Counted from the stretch's first letter, positions 9,163 through 17,415 are shown. The stretch: DNA of 64,000 nucleotides from Micromonospora citrea (GCF_900090315.1 NZ_FMHZ01000002.1:6790501-6854500), one strand, 5' to 3'. Program-made: numbers and translations. Notes: generated by a model not told the origin, from the letters alone.

Positions 9163-9550
9163 CGGGCCGGGGCGGGCCCTGAAGGCCCGTGCCCCCGTCC
9201 CGCCCTCTCGCGGCGCGTCCGGGTTCCGGACGCGCCGCGCGGTCGAGTCCCCACACTGGGAGCGCGCCCGCCGTTCGGCCGCGTTCGACCCGGACCGCGT
9301 CCGCTGAGCTGTGGCGCGACGACCTCGACGAATGTGAACCGGACGGGGACCCCCCGTATCGGGGCAACCCGGCGGCTCTGCTGTAATCATCAGGCTTCGT
9401 ACGCAGAGCGAGCGTTCGGCTCCTGTGCGTTCGTCAATTGTCACATTCATGCAACGCAGCCGCCCCTTGACCCTCGCACCGGCGCCGGGAAGCATCGATG
9501 AAGCGGCGTCCCGGGCCGTGGGGAGATACCCGGACCAGCCAAGGAGGACC
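9163..9550. other. 388-base region without a recognised gene
   Basis: It lies between the winged-helix remnant and the intact winged-helix gene. No frame looks coding. The last 180 bases are richer in A/T than the surroundings (for example around 9380-9450) and likely hold the promoter of the gene at 9551; TGTAAT at 9382-9387 is a possible -10, without a convincing -35. Confidence 0.5.
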
Positions 9551-10156
9551 ATGTCGGTCAGCCCCGCCTCGTCGCGCGCCGGATGGCATACGTCCCAGCC
9601 CGCTGTTCCCGGTCGGCCCCCCGGCGGCCAGCGCCGCCCCGCCAACACGGCCGCGCCGATGCTCACGGTGACCCTCAACATCCCCCTGGCCTGCGAGGAG
9701 TCGCTGACCCCACCCGCCCGTCGGCTGCTGGAGGCCGCCCGCGAGATGCTCGAACGCGGCGAGGGCACGATCACCGCCGCCACCGTCGAGCGCCGCCCCG
9801 ACCCGGTGCCGGCCGGCCGGTCGCCGTCCCGCCCGGCCGCCGCCCCCACCATCCCGGCCCTGCACATCCTCGCCTCGTCCCGCTCGGTGCTGCGCGACGG
9901 CGAGCCGTTGCCGCTGACCCGGCTGGAGTTCGACCTGCTGCTGCACCTGGTGGCCCACCCCCGCCGGGTGTTCACCCGGCTGCAGCTGCTCAACGCGGTC
10001 TGGGGCTACGAGCACGCCGGGGTGCGCACCGTCGACGTGCACGTGCGCCGGCTGCGCGGCAAGGTCGGCGTCGACGTCCCGCTGGTCACCACCGTCTACG
10101 GCGTCGGCTACCGGCTCGCCGACGACGCCCGGGTCACCATCGACCGCAGCGGCTGA
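9551..10156 (+). CDS. Orphan OmpR/PhoB-type winged-helix DNA-binding protein
   Basis: A 201-aa protein whose C-terminal 100 residues form a Trans_reg_C winged helix: PLTRLEFDLLLHLVAHPRRV, FTRLQLLNAVWGYEHAGVRT, VDVHVRRLRGKVG and VTTVYGVGYRLADD. There is no receiver domain and no phospho-acceptor aspartate; the N-terminal 100 residues are low-complexity, with a short segment LTVTLNIPLACEESLTPPAR. Such orphan proteins are common in Micromonosporaceae. The start ATG is chosen because AAGGAGG lies 3-9 bases upstream; frame further upstream looks non-coding. A frameshifted relative lies just upstream. Target genes are unknown. Confidence 0.85.
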   Translation: MSVSPASSRAGWHTSQPAVPGRPPGGQRRPANTAAPMLTVTLNIPLACEESLTPPARRLLEAAREMLERGEGTITAATVERRPDPVPAGRSPSRPAAAPTIPALHILASSRSVLRDGEPLPLTRLEFDLLLHLVAHPRRVFTRLQLLNAVWGYEHAGVRTVDVHVRRLRGKVGVDVPLVTTVYGVGYRLADDARVTIDRSG

Positions 10157-10181
10157 CCGGCCGGCGGGGCACGATGGTCGG

Positions 10182-10820
10182 ATGCGGATCCGCCCCATCT
10201 CCCCGGATCGGCTCGTCACCGAGCTGACCGAGCGGCTCGCCGGCGCCGATGTCGCCGGCCGGCTGCGCGTGGCCGTCGACGGCGCCCCGGCCGCCGGCCC
10301 GGACGCCCTGGCCGCCGCCCTGGTCGACCCGCTGCGCGCGCTCGGCCGGCCCGTGCTGCACGTGCGCGCCGACGACTTCCTCCGCCCCGCCTCGGTCCGC
10401 CTGGAACACGGCCGGACCAACCCCGACGCGTACTACGAGGGCTGGGTCGACGAGGCCGGGCTGCGCCGCGAGGTGCTCGACCCGGCGGGGCCGGGCGGAT
10501 CCGGGCGGGTGCTGCCCACGCTCTGGGACGCCCGCACCGACCGGGCCAGCCGCGCCGCGTACGTCGATCTGCCGCCCGGCGGCGTGGTGCTGGTCAGCGG
10601 GGCGCTGCTGCTCGGCGGCGGCCTGCCCTTCGACGTCACGGTCCACCTGGCGCTGTCTCCCGCGGCCCTGGCCCGGCGCACCGACCCGGCGCTGCGGTGG
10701 ACGCTGCCCGCCTTCGCCCGGTACGCCGACGAGGTCGTGCCCACCTCCTTCGCCGACGTCGTGGTCCGTGCCGACGACCCCCGCCACCCGGCCCTGGTGG
10801 AGTCCGCGGTGTCCTCGTGA
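10182..10820 (+). CDS. Uridine-kinase-like protein with degenerate P-loop
   Basis: A 212-aa protein resembling the uridine kinase-like nucleoside kinases of actinobacteria: RVAVDGAPAAGPDALAAAL where the P-loop should be, RADDFLRPASVRLEHGR with the substrate-side aspartates, YYEGWVDEAGLRREVLDP, and a late VVLVSGALLLGGGLPFDVTV. The Walker A lysine and serine/threonine (GxGKT/S) are replaced by AAGPDA, so normal ATP binding is doubtful. It may be a non-catalytic or repurposed member. It starts 25 bases after the winged-helix gene, so co-transcription is possible. Confidence 0.75.
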   Translation: MRIRPISPDRLVTELTERLAGADVAGRLRVAVDGAPAAGPDALAAALVDPLRALGRPVLHVRADDFLRPASVRLEHGRTNPDAYYEGWVDEAGLRREVLDPAGPGGSGRVLPTLWDARTDRASRAAYVDLPPGGVVLVSGALLLGGGLPFDVTVHLALSPAALARRTDPALRWTLPAFARYADEVVPTSFADVVVRADDPRHPALVESAVSS

Positions 10821-10983
10821 CCGCCGCGACGTCCGGAAAAGTCGCCGGTTTGATCGTCGGCGGGTCGGGGTATTCGGCCGGCTCACAGAGCACGGGTGAT
10901 CTCACCCGCGCGCGAGACGACCACGGCCCGGGCCCACGCACCGGCGCCCAGGCGGACCTTGAGGCCCAGAAAGGCAGGCAGCG

Positions 10984-11382
10984 ATGCTCGTCCACGACAA
11001 GGTCGGTACGGGCCGATCCCAGGCGGAGATCGACCAGATCCGGCGCTCCCTGCAGGCTCGTTACGACGAGCTGTCCGCGGAGTACGAGCAGGCGGTGCTG
11101 CAGAGCCAGGTGCTGCGACTGGTGGAGGTCGGCGACACCGCCGGCGACGACCAGGCCGACAGCGGCACCAAGACGGCGGAGCGGGACACCGCGCAGTCCC
11201 TGCTGCGGACCATCCTCGACCGCCGTGCCCAGTTCGAGCACGCGCTCACCCGGCTGGAGGAGGGCACCTACGGCTTCTGCGAGGGCTGCTCCGCGGCCAT
11301 CCCGGTCGAGCGGCTGGAGATCTTCCCGTCCGCCACCACCTGCGTGCAGTGCAAGCAGAACCGGGAGCGCCGGGCGGCCTGA
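10984..11382 (+). CDS. DksA/TraR-type C4 zinc-finger protein
   Basis: A 132-aa protein with a coiled-coil N-terminal half (EIDQIRRSLQARYDELSAEY) and a C-terminal four-cysteine zinc finger (FCEGCSAAIPVERL, then TTCVQCKQNRE). Family members bind the RNA polymerase secondary channel and modulate initiation. Whether this actinobacterial form does so is inferred; the coiled-coil tip lacks an obvious DxxDxA motif. It starts with ATG behind AAAGGCAGG and is followed by the DUF72 gene 45 bases later. Confidence 0.85.
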   Translation: MLVHDKVGTGRSQAEIDQIRRSLQARYDELSAEYEQAVLQSQVLRLVEVGDTAGDDQADSGTKTAERDTAQSLLRTILDRRAQFEHALTRLEEGTYGFCEGCSAAIPVERLEIFPSATTCVQCKQNRERRAA

Positions 11383-11426
11383 CGCGAGCGGTTGCCGGTC
11401 GGTCCGGGGCACGGTGGACTCCACCC

Positions 11427-12299
11427 ATGGGTGAGATCAAGGTGGGCACCGCCTCCTGGACCGACCGCACGCTGCTGGACTCAGGCTGGTACCCGCAGAC
11501 CGCAGACACGCCCGAGAAGCGGCTGGCGTACTACGCGCGCCGGTTCCCGCTGGTCGAGGTGGACGCCACCTACTACTCGCCGCCCGCCGAGCGGACGGCG
11601 CGCCTGTGGGCCGAGCGGACCCCGCCCGGCTTCACCTTCAACGTCAAGGCGTTCAGCCTGCTCACCGGGCATCCGACCCGGATCTCCGCCCTCTACAGGG
11701 ACCTGCGGCCGGAGACGGAGAAGAAGAACCTCTATCCCGACGACCTGCCGCCGCAGGCGTACGAGGAGGTCTGGACGAGGTTCCTCAGCGCCCTGGACCC
11801 GCTGGTCGAGGCGGGCAAGCTCGGCGCACTGCTGTTCCAGTTCCCGCCCTGGTTCACCATCAAGCGGGACAACAAGCAGTACCTGCTGGAGGTGGCGAAG
11901 CGCTGCGCCCCGCTCCGCCCGGTCTACGAGTTCCGGCACGCGTCCTGGTTCGACGGCGACAACGCCGAGGAGACCCTGGCCTTCCTGCGCCAGCACGAGC
12001 TGGCGTACGTCTGCGTGGACATGCCGCAGGGGCACCGCTCGTCGGTGCCCCCGGTGCTGGCCGCGACCGCGGACCTGGCGGTGGTCCGCTTCCACGGGCA
12101 CAGCGACAAGTGGACCAGCAGGGACATCCACGAGAAGTTCGGCTACCGCTACTCCGACCGGGAGCTGCGCGACTGGGCGCCGAAGCTGCGCGAGCTGGCC
12201 GACTCCACGCGGCAGACCCACGTGCTGATGAACAACTGCTACCGGGACTACGCCCAGACCAACGCCGCCACCCTCGCCGGGCTGCTCGACGCCGGCTGA
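11427..12299 (+). CDS. DUF72 (YecE-like) TIM-barrel protein
   Basis: A 290-aa DUF72 protein: N-terminal KVGTASWTDRTLL, then YYARRFPLVEVDATYYSPPA, FTFNVKAFSLLTGHPTR, LGALLFQFPPWF, YEFRHASWF and a C-terminal VLMNNCYRDYAQTNA. The family has a TIM-barrel fold and no settled activity. The length matches the family. Start ATG at 11427 follows a non-coding leader of 44 bases. A 25-codon remnant of a different DUF72 gene lies 0.8 kb downstream on the other strand. Confidence 0.9.
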   Translation: MGEIKVGTASWTDRTLLDSGWYPQTADTPEKRLAYYARRFPLVEVDATYYSPPAERTARLWAERTPPGFTFNVKAFSLLTGHPTRISALYRDLRPETEKKNLYPDDLPPQAYEEVWTRFLSALDPLVEAGKLGALLFQFPPWFTIKRDNKQYLLEVAKRCAPLRPVYEFRHASWFDGDNAEETLAFLRQHELAYVCVDMPQGHRSSVPPVLAATADLAVVRFHGHSDKWTSRDIHEKFGYRYSDRELRDWAPKLRELADSTRQTHVLMNNCYRDYAQTNAATLAGLLDAG

Positions 12300-12416
12300 G
12301 CCGCGGCGACTTCTCATCCCGTCCGGGTGAGGTCCGCTCACCCCGCCGCCGCGCAGCATGGAGGGTGCGTGCGGTCGACCGCGACCGCGGAACCGACACC
12401 ACGGAGGTGGCTGGAG

Positions 12417-12611
12417 ATGACGGTTCGGGTGGTACCGGATCGACGGCGCGGCGTCGTGCTGCACGTCGTCGGATCCTCCGGCGACGCCCGGTCGGCGCCG
12501 CGCGCCAGCCGGGTCGGCCCGACCCGACAGCCGCGTGGCCCGGTGGGGCCGCCGCGACGTGACGACGACCGACGGTGGGAGACCGACGTACGGGGGTGGA
12601 ACGATGGCTGA
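12417..12611 (+). CDS. Possible small basic protein
   Basis: A 64-aa reading frame with a good ribosome site (CGGAGGTGGCTGGAG before ATG). Its end overlaps the start of the DUF2267 gene by 8 bases, an arrangement seen in translationally coupled genes. The first 20 residues (TVRVVPDRRRGVVLHVVG) could be real sequence; the rest is arginine-, proline- and glycine-rich and may be chance. No family is recognised. Confidence 0.3.
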   Translation: MTVRVVPDRRRGVVLHVVGSSGDARSAPRASRVGPTRQPRGPVGPPRRDDDRRWETDVRGWNDG

Positions 12612-13032
12612 GCAGCTGCATTCGGCGTTCGAGTCCTCGATGGACAAGACCAACCTGATCCTCAAGGACATCGAGCAGGCCTACGGTTGGCCGAAGGAGC
12701 AACGCAACCAGTCCTACTGCGCGCTGCGCACGGTGCTGCACCTGCTGCGCGACCGGATGCCGGTGCAGGAGAGCGTGGAGTTCGCCGCGCAGTTGCCGGT
12801 GCTGGTGCGCGGGATCTACTTCGACGGCTGGAAGCCGCAGGACGTGCCGATCAAGCTCAACCGGGACGACTTCCTGCTGGAGGTCCGGCAGGGCTTCCCG
12901 TACGACGTCGAGGGGGGCCCGGAGCGCGTGGTGCAGGTGGTGCTGGACACCCTGCGCCGGCACGTCACCCAGGGCGAGTGGGACGACGTGAAGGCCACCA
13001 TGCCCAGGGACATGGCGAACATCATTCCCTGA
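12604..13032 (+). CDS. DUF2267 protein
   Basis: A 142-aa protein with the DUF2267 pattern: QAYGWPKEQRNQSYCALRTV with LHLLRDRMPVQESVEFAAQL, PVLVRGIYFDGW and RHVTQGEWDDVKATMP. The family is small, helical and uncharacterised, and often encoded near stress or general-metabolism genes. The start ATG follows GGGGGTGG. A perfect hairpin 18 bases past the stop ends the transcript. Confidence 0.85.
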   Translation: MAEQLHSAFESSMDKTNLILKDIEQAYGWPKEQRNQSYCALRTVLHLLRDRMPVQESVEFAAQLPVLVRGIYFDGWKPQDVPIKLNRDDFLLEVRQGFPYDVEGGPERVVQVVLDTLRRHVTQGEWDDVKATMPRDMANIIP

Positions 13033-13049
13033 TGCGCCGGCACGCGCGA

Positions 13050-13080
13050 CGGCCCGCCCCACCGCCGGTGGGGCGGGCCG
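13050..13080 (+). terminator. Perfect 14-bp hairpin terminator
   Basis: CGGCCCGCCCCACC at 13050-13063 pairs with its complement at 13067-13080 around a GCC loop. It follows the DUF2267 stop and could also serve the converging minus-strand deacetylase unit. No U-run follows, as is usual in high-GC actinobacteria. Confidence 0.75.
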
Positions 13081-13109
13081 CACGTCGCCTCGGCCCAACC
13101 GACGGTCAT

Positions 13110-13187
13110 TCACTGCGGCAGCCCCTGCGGGTAGAAGCGGCCCCGCCAGTCGCGGTACTGCCACCCCGAGGCGCCGAGCAGGATCAT
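13110..13187 (-). pseudogene. 25-codon N-terminal stub of a DUF72 gene
   Basis: The frame starts with ATG 9 bases after the stop of the LmbE-family deacetylase. It reads ILLGASGWQYRDWRGRFYPQ and ends after three more residues (GLPQ is the C-terminus). This is the canonical opening of DUF72 proteins (GTSGWxYxxWxGxFYP), which normally run about 250 residues. The rest of the gene is gone, so this is the stub of a gene once downstream of the deacetylase, deleted up to the terminator. It differs from the opening of the intact DUF72 gene at 11427, so it is not simply a copy of it. Confidence 0.8.
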
Positions 13188-13196
13188 CGGGCGGCC

Positions 13197-13943
13197 CTAC
13201 CAGAGGTCGAAGTGGAACACCTCGAACGCGGCGCCGTAGCGGACGCCGAGCCGGGCGCCCACGGGCCGGCCCAGACCTTCGAGGAACTCCTCGGCGTCGA
13301 AGCTGCCGTCGCCCAGCCCGGTCAGGTACGCCTCGTGCGCCCGCAACGAGGCCAGCCCCCGGTCGAAGGTGTCGGTCACGTCCACCCCGTGCCCGGCGAG
13401 CGGGGAGGAGGCGGCCCAGACCTGGCGCACCCCGTTCCACGGCTCGACGCCGTCGGTGAGCTGCTCGGGGAAGACCCACCGGTTGCCGGCGTCGCGGACC
13501 GCGTCCAGCACGGCCCGGCCGGTGGCGATGTGGTCGGCCTGGTTCAGCGCGTACGCCCCGTCCCAGGTGTCGCGGAAGTTGTTGGTGACGACGATCTCGG
13601 GGCGGTGCCGGCGTACGACCGCGGCGAGTTCCCGGCGTAGCGGCACGCCGTACTCCAGGACGCCGTCGGGCAGGCCGAGGAACTCCACCGTGTCGACGCC
13701 GACCAGCGCGGCGGACTCCCGCTGTTCCCGCTCGCGCACCTCACGGGCCCGCGGCGGCGGCATGCCGTCGATGCCGGCCTCGCCGCTGGTGACCAGGCAG
13801 TAGACGACCTGCTTGCCCTGCCCCGTCCAGCGGGCGACGGCGGCGGCCGCGCCGAACTCCAGGTCGTCGGGGTGCGCCACGATCGCCAGGGCGCGCTGCC
13901 ACTGCTCGGTCACCGGCTCCAGCGGCCCGGGGCCCTCGGTCAT
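13197..13943 (-). CDS. LmbE/PIG-L family zinc N-acetylglucosaminyl deacetylase
   Basis: A 248-aa deacetylase of the MshB/Mca/BshB superfamily. The zinc motif AHPDDLEFG lies near residue 25, [11 protein letters not shown] follows, and the later [17 protein letters not shown] supplies the third metal ligand. Members remove acetyl groups from GlcNAc-inositol or cleave mycothiol conjugates. This one has the [19 protein letters not shown] variant of a different subgroup, so its substrate is unknown. The start ATG at 13943 is chosen because GGAGGTGGCG precedes it; longer starts add low-complexity sequence. Confidence 0.85.
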   Translation of the reverse strand: MTEGPGPLEPVTEQWQRALAIVAHPDDLEFGAAAAVARWTGQGKQVVYCLVTSGEAGIDGMPPPRAREVREREQRESAALVGVDTVEFLGLPDGVLEYGVPLRRELAAVVRRHRPEIVVTNNFRDTWDGAYALNQADHIATGRAVLDAVRDAGNRWVFPEQLTDGVEPWNGVRQVWAASSPLAGHGVDVTDTFDRGLASLRAHEAYLTGLGDGSFDAEEFLEGLGRPVGARLGVRYGAAFEVFHFDLW

Positions 13944-14047
13944 CGCCACCTCCACGTCCGACCGGACCATCCTGCCACCACCGGCACCGCCGCGCCGCCC
14001 GGCGGGCGTGCCGGGCGCGGTTCCCGGGCGGGCGGCGGTGGAGACGG

Positions 14048-14076
14048 TTGACGGTGGACCACACGGATGCCAGCAT
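14048..14076 (+). promoter_or_regulatory. Candidate promoter of the GH10 gene
   Basis: TTGACG at 14048-14053 is a good -35. Seventeen bases later CAGCAT (14071-14076) is a weak -10. It is supported by lying upstream of a catabolite-type operator and a secreted enzyme gene. Confidence 0.4.
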
Positions 14077-14078
14077 GC

Positions 14079-14092
14079 TGGAAGCGCTCCCA
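14079..14092 (+). promoter_or_regulatory. CebR-like operator in front of the GH10 xylanase
   Basis: TGGAAGCGCTCCCA is a 14-bp palindrome with one mismatch to TGGGAGCGCTCCCA, the operator known for CebR, the LacI-family repressor of cellulase genes in Streptomyces and relatives. It lies 60 bases before the start codon and just downstream of the candidate promoter, where repressor binding would block transcription. It implies induction by cello- or xylo-oligosaccharides. Confidence 0.75.
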
Positions 14093-14151
14093 TCGACCGA
14101 CGTCGACCCCCGCCGCCCGCACCGGGCGGCCCGACGAAGGACAGGGACCTC

Positions 14152-15585
14152 ATGCCCACCCACCCTCACCGAGCCGGTCGGATCCGACCGGCGCTGCTGG
14201 CCGCCGTGCTGGCCGCCGGCGCCGTCCTCGCCGTCGGCCACGGCATCAGCCGCCCCGACGCCGCCGAGGCGGCCACCACGCTGAAGAGCCTGGCCGACGC
14301 CAAGGGCCGCGACATCGGCGTGGCCATCGACCCCGGCCGCCTCGCCGAGGCCCCGTACAAGCAGATCGCCGACAACGAGTTCAACCTGGTGGTGGCCGAG
14401 AACGCGATGAAGTGGGACGCCACCGAGCCCGCCCGCGGCCAGTTCAACTTCGGCCAGGGCGACGCCGTGGCCGACTACGCCGCGTCCGGCGGCAAGCGGC
14501 TGTACGGACACACCCTGGTCTGGCACTCCCAACTGCCGGGCTGGGCCGCCGAGCTGCCCGGGCCCGAGCTGCTGGCGGCGATGCGCGCCCACATCGCCGG
14601 GGTGGCCGGCCACTACCGGGGCAAGGTCGTCGCCTGGGACGTGGTCAACGAGGCGTTCGCCGACGGCGGCTCCGGCGGCCGGCGCGACAGCGTCTTCCAG
14701 CAGCGCATCGGCGACGGCTGGATCGAGGAGGCGTTCCGCGCGGCCCGGGCCGCCGACCCCGGCGCGAAGCTGTGCATCAACGACTACAGCACCGACGGGG
14801 TGAACGCGAAGAGCACCGCGATCTTCAACCTGGTCCGCGACTTCAAGGCCCGGGGCGTGCCCATCGACTGCGTCGGCTTCCAGGCGCACCTGATCGTCGG
14901 GCAGGTCCCCGGCGACCTCCAGGCCAACCTGCAGCGCTTCGCCGACCTCGGCGTCGACGTGCGCATCACCGAACTGGACATCCGGATGCCCACCCCGGCC
15001 AGCGCGGCCAACCTGGCCACCCAGGCCGCCGACTACCGGCGGGTGGTCGCCGCCTGCCTCGCGGTCGCCCGCTGCGCCGGCGTCACCACCTGGGGGATCA
15101 CCGACAGATACTCCTGGATCCCGTCGGTCTTCCCCGGGCAGGGTGCCGCGCTGATCTGGGACGACAACTACGCGCCCAAGCCGGCGTACCAGGCGGTGGC
15201 CGAGGCGCTCGGCGGCGGGGCCACCCCGACCCCGACCACGCCCGCCCCGAGCACCCCCGCCCCCGGCACCGGCTGCACCGTCGCCTACGTGCCCAACTCG
15301 TGGAACAACGGCTTCACCGCCGAGGTGCGGGTCCGCAACGACGGCACGACGCCGGTCGTCGGCTGGACCGTCGCCTTCGGTCTCCCCGCCGGCCAGCGGG
15401 TGACCAACGCCTGGAACGCCACGGTCACCCAGAACGGCGCCCAGGTCGAGGCCCGCAACGCGAGCTGGAACGCCACAATCTCCGCCGGCGGCACCGTCGG
15501 CTTCGGATTCCAGGGCACCCACGGCGGCACCAACCCGTCGCCGTCGGCGTTCACCCTCAACGGCGCGCCCTGCCGTACCGCCTGA
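14152..15585 (+). CDS. Secreted GH10 endo-xylanase with CBM2 cellulose-binding module
   Basis: A 477-aa secreted enzyme. The signal peptide has a basic N-terminus ([10 protein letters not shown]), a hydrophobic core ([16 protein letters not shown]) and a likely cut near AEAA at residue 41. A GH10 TIM barrel spans about 45-350: [20 protein letters not shown], the acid/base glutamate E167 in WDVVNEAF, and the nucleophile E274 in ITELDIRM. A Thr/Pro linker ([15 protein letters not shown]) leads to a family 2 carbohydrate-binding module (about 375-477, [13 protein letters not shown] to FTLNGAPC), with the paired cysteines at its ends. It hydrolyses internal xylan bonds outside the cell while bound to cellulose. 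A CebR-like operator precedes it. Confidence 0.95.
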   Translation: MPTHPHRAGRIRPALLAAVLAAGAVLAVGHGISRPDAAEAATTLKSLADAKGRDIGVAIDPGRLAEAPYKQIADNEFNLVVAENAMKWDATEPARGQFNFGQGDAVADYAASGGKRLYGHTLVWHSQLPGWAAELPGPELLAAMRAHIAGVAGHYRGKVVAWDVVNEAFADGGSGGRRDSVFQQRIGDGWIEEAFRAARAADPGAKLCINDYSTDGVNAKSTAIFNLVRDFKARGVPIDCVGFQAHLIVGQVPGDLQANLQRFADLGVDVRITELDIRMPTPASAANLATQAADYRRVVAACLAVARCAGVTTWGITDRYSWIPSVFPGQGAALIWDDNYAPKPAYQAVAEALGGGATPTPTTPAPSTPAPGTGCTVAYVPNSWNNGFTAEVRVRNDGTTPVVGWTVAFGLPAGQRVTNAWNATVTQNGAQVEARNASWNATISAGGTVGFGFQGTHGGTNPSPSAFTLNGAPCRTA

Positions 15586-15728
15586 GCAGTACCGCCGTGC
15601 CCGGGGAACCGCCGGTGCGGGCCCGGCCGGACGTCTACGGTGGGTTAGAGAAGATCGCGCGTGGGGTACCACCCGCTGCACGACGGACCCCGGCGCACGG
15701 CGGGGCGGCACATCCCGAGGGAGCACCG

Positions 15729-16016
15729 ATGGCACTCAACGACGACGACATCCAGACCACCGGCGGCGGCGGCCTCGAGGGCCCGGCCGACGGCGGCGCG
15801 ACCCCCGGTCAGCAGGACGGCGGCGCCGACGGTGGCGCCGACCGCGGTGTCGAGCGCGGCACCGACAAGGGCGCCGACCAGGGCGCGGAGGGCCCGGCCG
15901 ACGGTGGCGCGACGCCGGGGCAGCAGGACGGCGGCGCCGACGGCAGCGCGGAGGGCCCGGCCGACGGTGGCGCGACGCCGGGGCAGCACGACGGCGGCGC
16001 CGACGGCAGCGCCTGA
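15729..16016 (+). CDS. Acidic Gly/Asp/Ala repeat peptide next to a JmjC hydroxylase
   Basis: A 95-aa low-complexity peptide. A short leader (ALNDDDIQTTGGGGL) is followed by three imperfect copies of a unit built on EGPADGGATPGQQDGGADG. Between the first and second copy is a charged spacer (DRGVERGTDKGADQG). No signal peptide or fold is visible. Similar peptides in actinobacteria, sometimes annotated BatC, share the NDDDI...TT start and DGGAD repeats. The gene ends 10 bases before a JmjC/cupin hydroxylase, so the repeats are candidate substrates (aspartate, glutamine or proline residues). The start is ATG after GAGGGAGCACCG. Coding is supported by the regular repeat and placement; function is inferred. 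Confidence 0.7.
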   Translation: MALNDDDIQTTGGGGLEGPADGGATPGQQDGGADGGADRGVERGTDKGADQGAEGPADGGATPGQQDGGADGSAEGPADGGATPGQHDGGADGSA

Positions 16017-16026
16017 GCGGCACGCC

Positions 16027-17295
16027 ATGACGCACATCGACCCGCCGGGCGGCCACGGCCGCCCGGCGGTTCCGTCCGCGGCCGACGCGGCGCTGACCCG
16101 CTGCGTGTCGGTCGAGCCGGCGAAGTTCGCCGCCGCCCACTGGGGACGCACGCCGCTGCTGTCCCGCGCCGACGAGCTGCCCAACGCCGCCGGGTTCACC
16201 GACCTGCTCAGCCCCGCCGACGCCGACGAGCTGCTCAGCCGGCGCGGCCTGCGCAGCCCGTTCCTGCGCGTCGCCAAGGACGGCCAGCTCGTCCCGGCGG
16301 CCCGCTTCACCGGCGGCGGCGGCGCCGGCGCCGAGATCGGCGACCAGGTCCTCGACGAACGGGTCCTGGAGCTTTACGCCGACGGGGCCACCCTGGTGTT
16401 GCAGGGCCTGCACCGCACCTGGCCCGCCCTGATCGACTTCGCCCGCGACCTCGGCGCGGCGGTCGGGCAGCCGTTGCAGGTCAACGCCTACCTGACCCCC
16501 GCCGGCAGCCAGGGCTTCGCCACCCACTACGACACCCACGACGTCTTCGTCCTCCAGGTCGACGGCCGCAAGCACTGGCGGATCCACCCGCCGGTGCTGC
16601 CGGACCCGCTGGAGAAGCAGCCCTGGGGCGGGCGGGCGGACGAGGTCGCCGCCACCGCCGACGGCCCGCCCGCGCTCGACGTGGTGCTCGCCCCCGGCGA
16701 CGCCCTCTACCTGCCCCGCGGTTGGCTGCACAGCGCGCAGGCGCAGGAGTCCAGCTCGCTGCACCTGACCGTCGGCGTCCGGGCGTTGACCCGGTACGCG
16801 CTGGTCGAGGAGCTGCTCGCCCTCGCCGCCGAGGACCAGCGGCTGCGGGCCACGCTGCCGTTCGGCACCGACGTCGCCGACCCGGACGCGATCGAGCCGG
16901 AGCTGACCGAGACGGTCGAGGCGCTGCGGGACTGGCTGCTGCGGGCCGAACCGGCCGCGGTGGCCGCGCGGCTGCGCCAGCGGGCCTGGCCGGCCGCCCG
17001 ACCCGCGCCGATCCGCCCGCTGGCCCAGACCAACGCGCTGGCCGCGCTGGGCACCGACACCCGGCTGGCCCCGCGCCCGGGCCTGCGCTGGCAGCTCGCC
17101 CCGCAGGGGGACCGGCTGGCGCTGCGCCTGTTCGACCGCACCATCACCCTGCCCGCGACGTGCGAGCCGGCCGTGCGCGCCCTGCTCACCGGGGAGGCCG
17201 CCCGGGTCGGCGACCTGCCGGGCCTGGACGACGACGCGGACCGGATCACTCTGGCCCGTCGCCTCCTGCGCGAGGCCGTGCTGGTCCCCGCCTGA
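16027..17295 (+). CDS. JmjC/cupin-4 (RoxA-like) 2-oxoglutarate Fe(II) oxygenase
   Basis: A 422-aa protein of the ribosomal-oxygenase (YcfD/RoxA) type. The JmjC core at about 110-260 holds the iron triad H167 and D169 (ATHYDTHDVFVLQVDG) and H235 (LYLPRGWLHSA), with RKHWRIHPP in between. A C-terminal helical/winged-helix part follows (about 270-422). Such enzymes hydroxylate protein side chains, classically arginine or histidine of ribosomal proteins, using 2-oxoglutarate and oxygen. Here the gene directly follows a repeat peptide in a probable two-gene unit, so it may modify that peptide. The family call is strong; the substrate is a hypothesis. Confidence 0.88.
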   Translation: MTHIDPPGGHGRPAVPSAADAALTRCVSVEPAKFAAAHWGRTPLLSRADELPNAAGFTDLLSPADADELLSRRGLRSPFLRVAKDGQLVPAARFTGGGGAGAEIGDQVLDERVLELYADGATLVLQGLHRTWPALIDFARDLGAAVGQPLQVNAYLTPAGSQGFATHYDTHDVFVLQVDGRKHWRIHPPVLPDPLEKQPWGGRADEVAATADGPPALDVVLAPGDALYLPRGWLHSAQAQESSSLHLTVGVRALTRYALVEELLALAAEDQRLRATLPFGTDVADPDAIEPELTETVEALRDWLLRAEPAAVAARLRQRAWPAARPAPIRPLAQTNALAALGTDTRLAPRPGLRWQLAPQGDRLALRLFDRTITLPATCEPAVRALLTGEAARVGDLPGLDDDADRITLARRLLREAVLVPA

Positions 17296-17349
17296 GCGCC
17301 GCCCCGACGCCGTGCCGCACCCGCCCCGACGCCGTGCCGGGACCTGTAC

Positions 17350-17415
17350 CGCGCGACTTCGGGGAAGTTGTCGCCTCCCGCCGGTGGGAGCCGGCACCTT
17401 CGCCGAAGTTGCGCG
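17350..17415. repeat. Inverted repeat between converging genes
   Basis: GCGCGACTTCGGGGAAG near 17351 is an imperfect inverted match of CTTCGCCGAAGTTGCGCG ending at 17414. It sits between the JmjC gene and the converging YCII gene and may act as a two-way terminator or be a dispersed extragenic palindrome. Just upstream, a 16-base direct repeat (GCCCCGACGCCGTGCC) occurs twice at about 17301-17338. Confidence 0.5.

Noticed and set aside
15597..17295. Repeat peptide and oxygenase read as one fused protein
   Set aside because: The frame containing the oxygenase stays open upstream, but in that frame the repeat region reads as Arg/Pro-rich sequence; the ordered acidic repeat and its own start lie in another frame.
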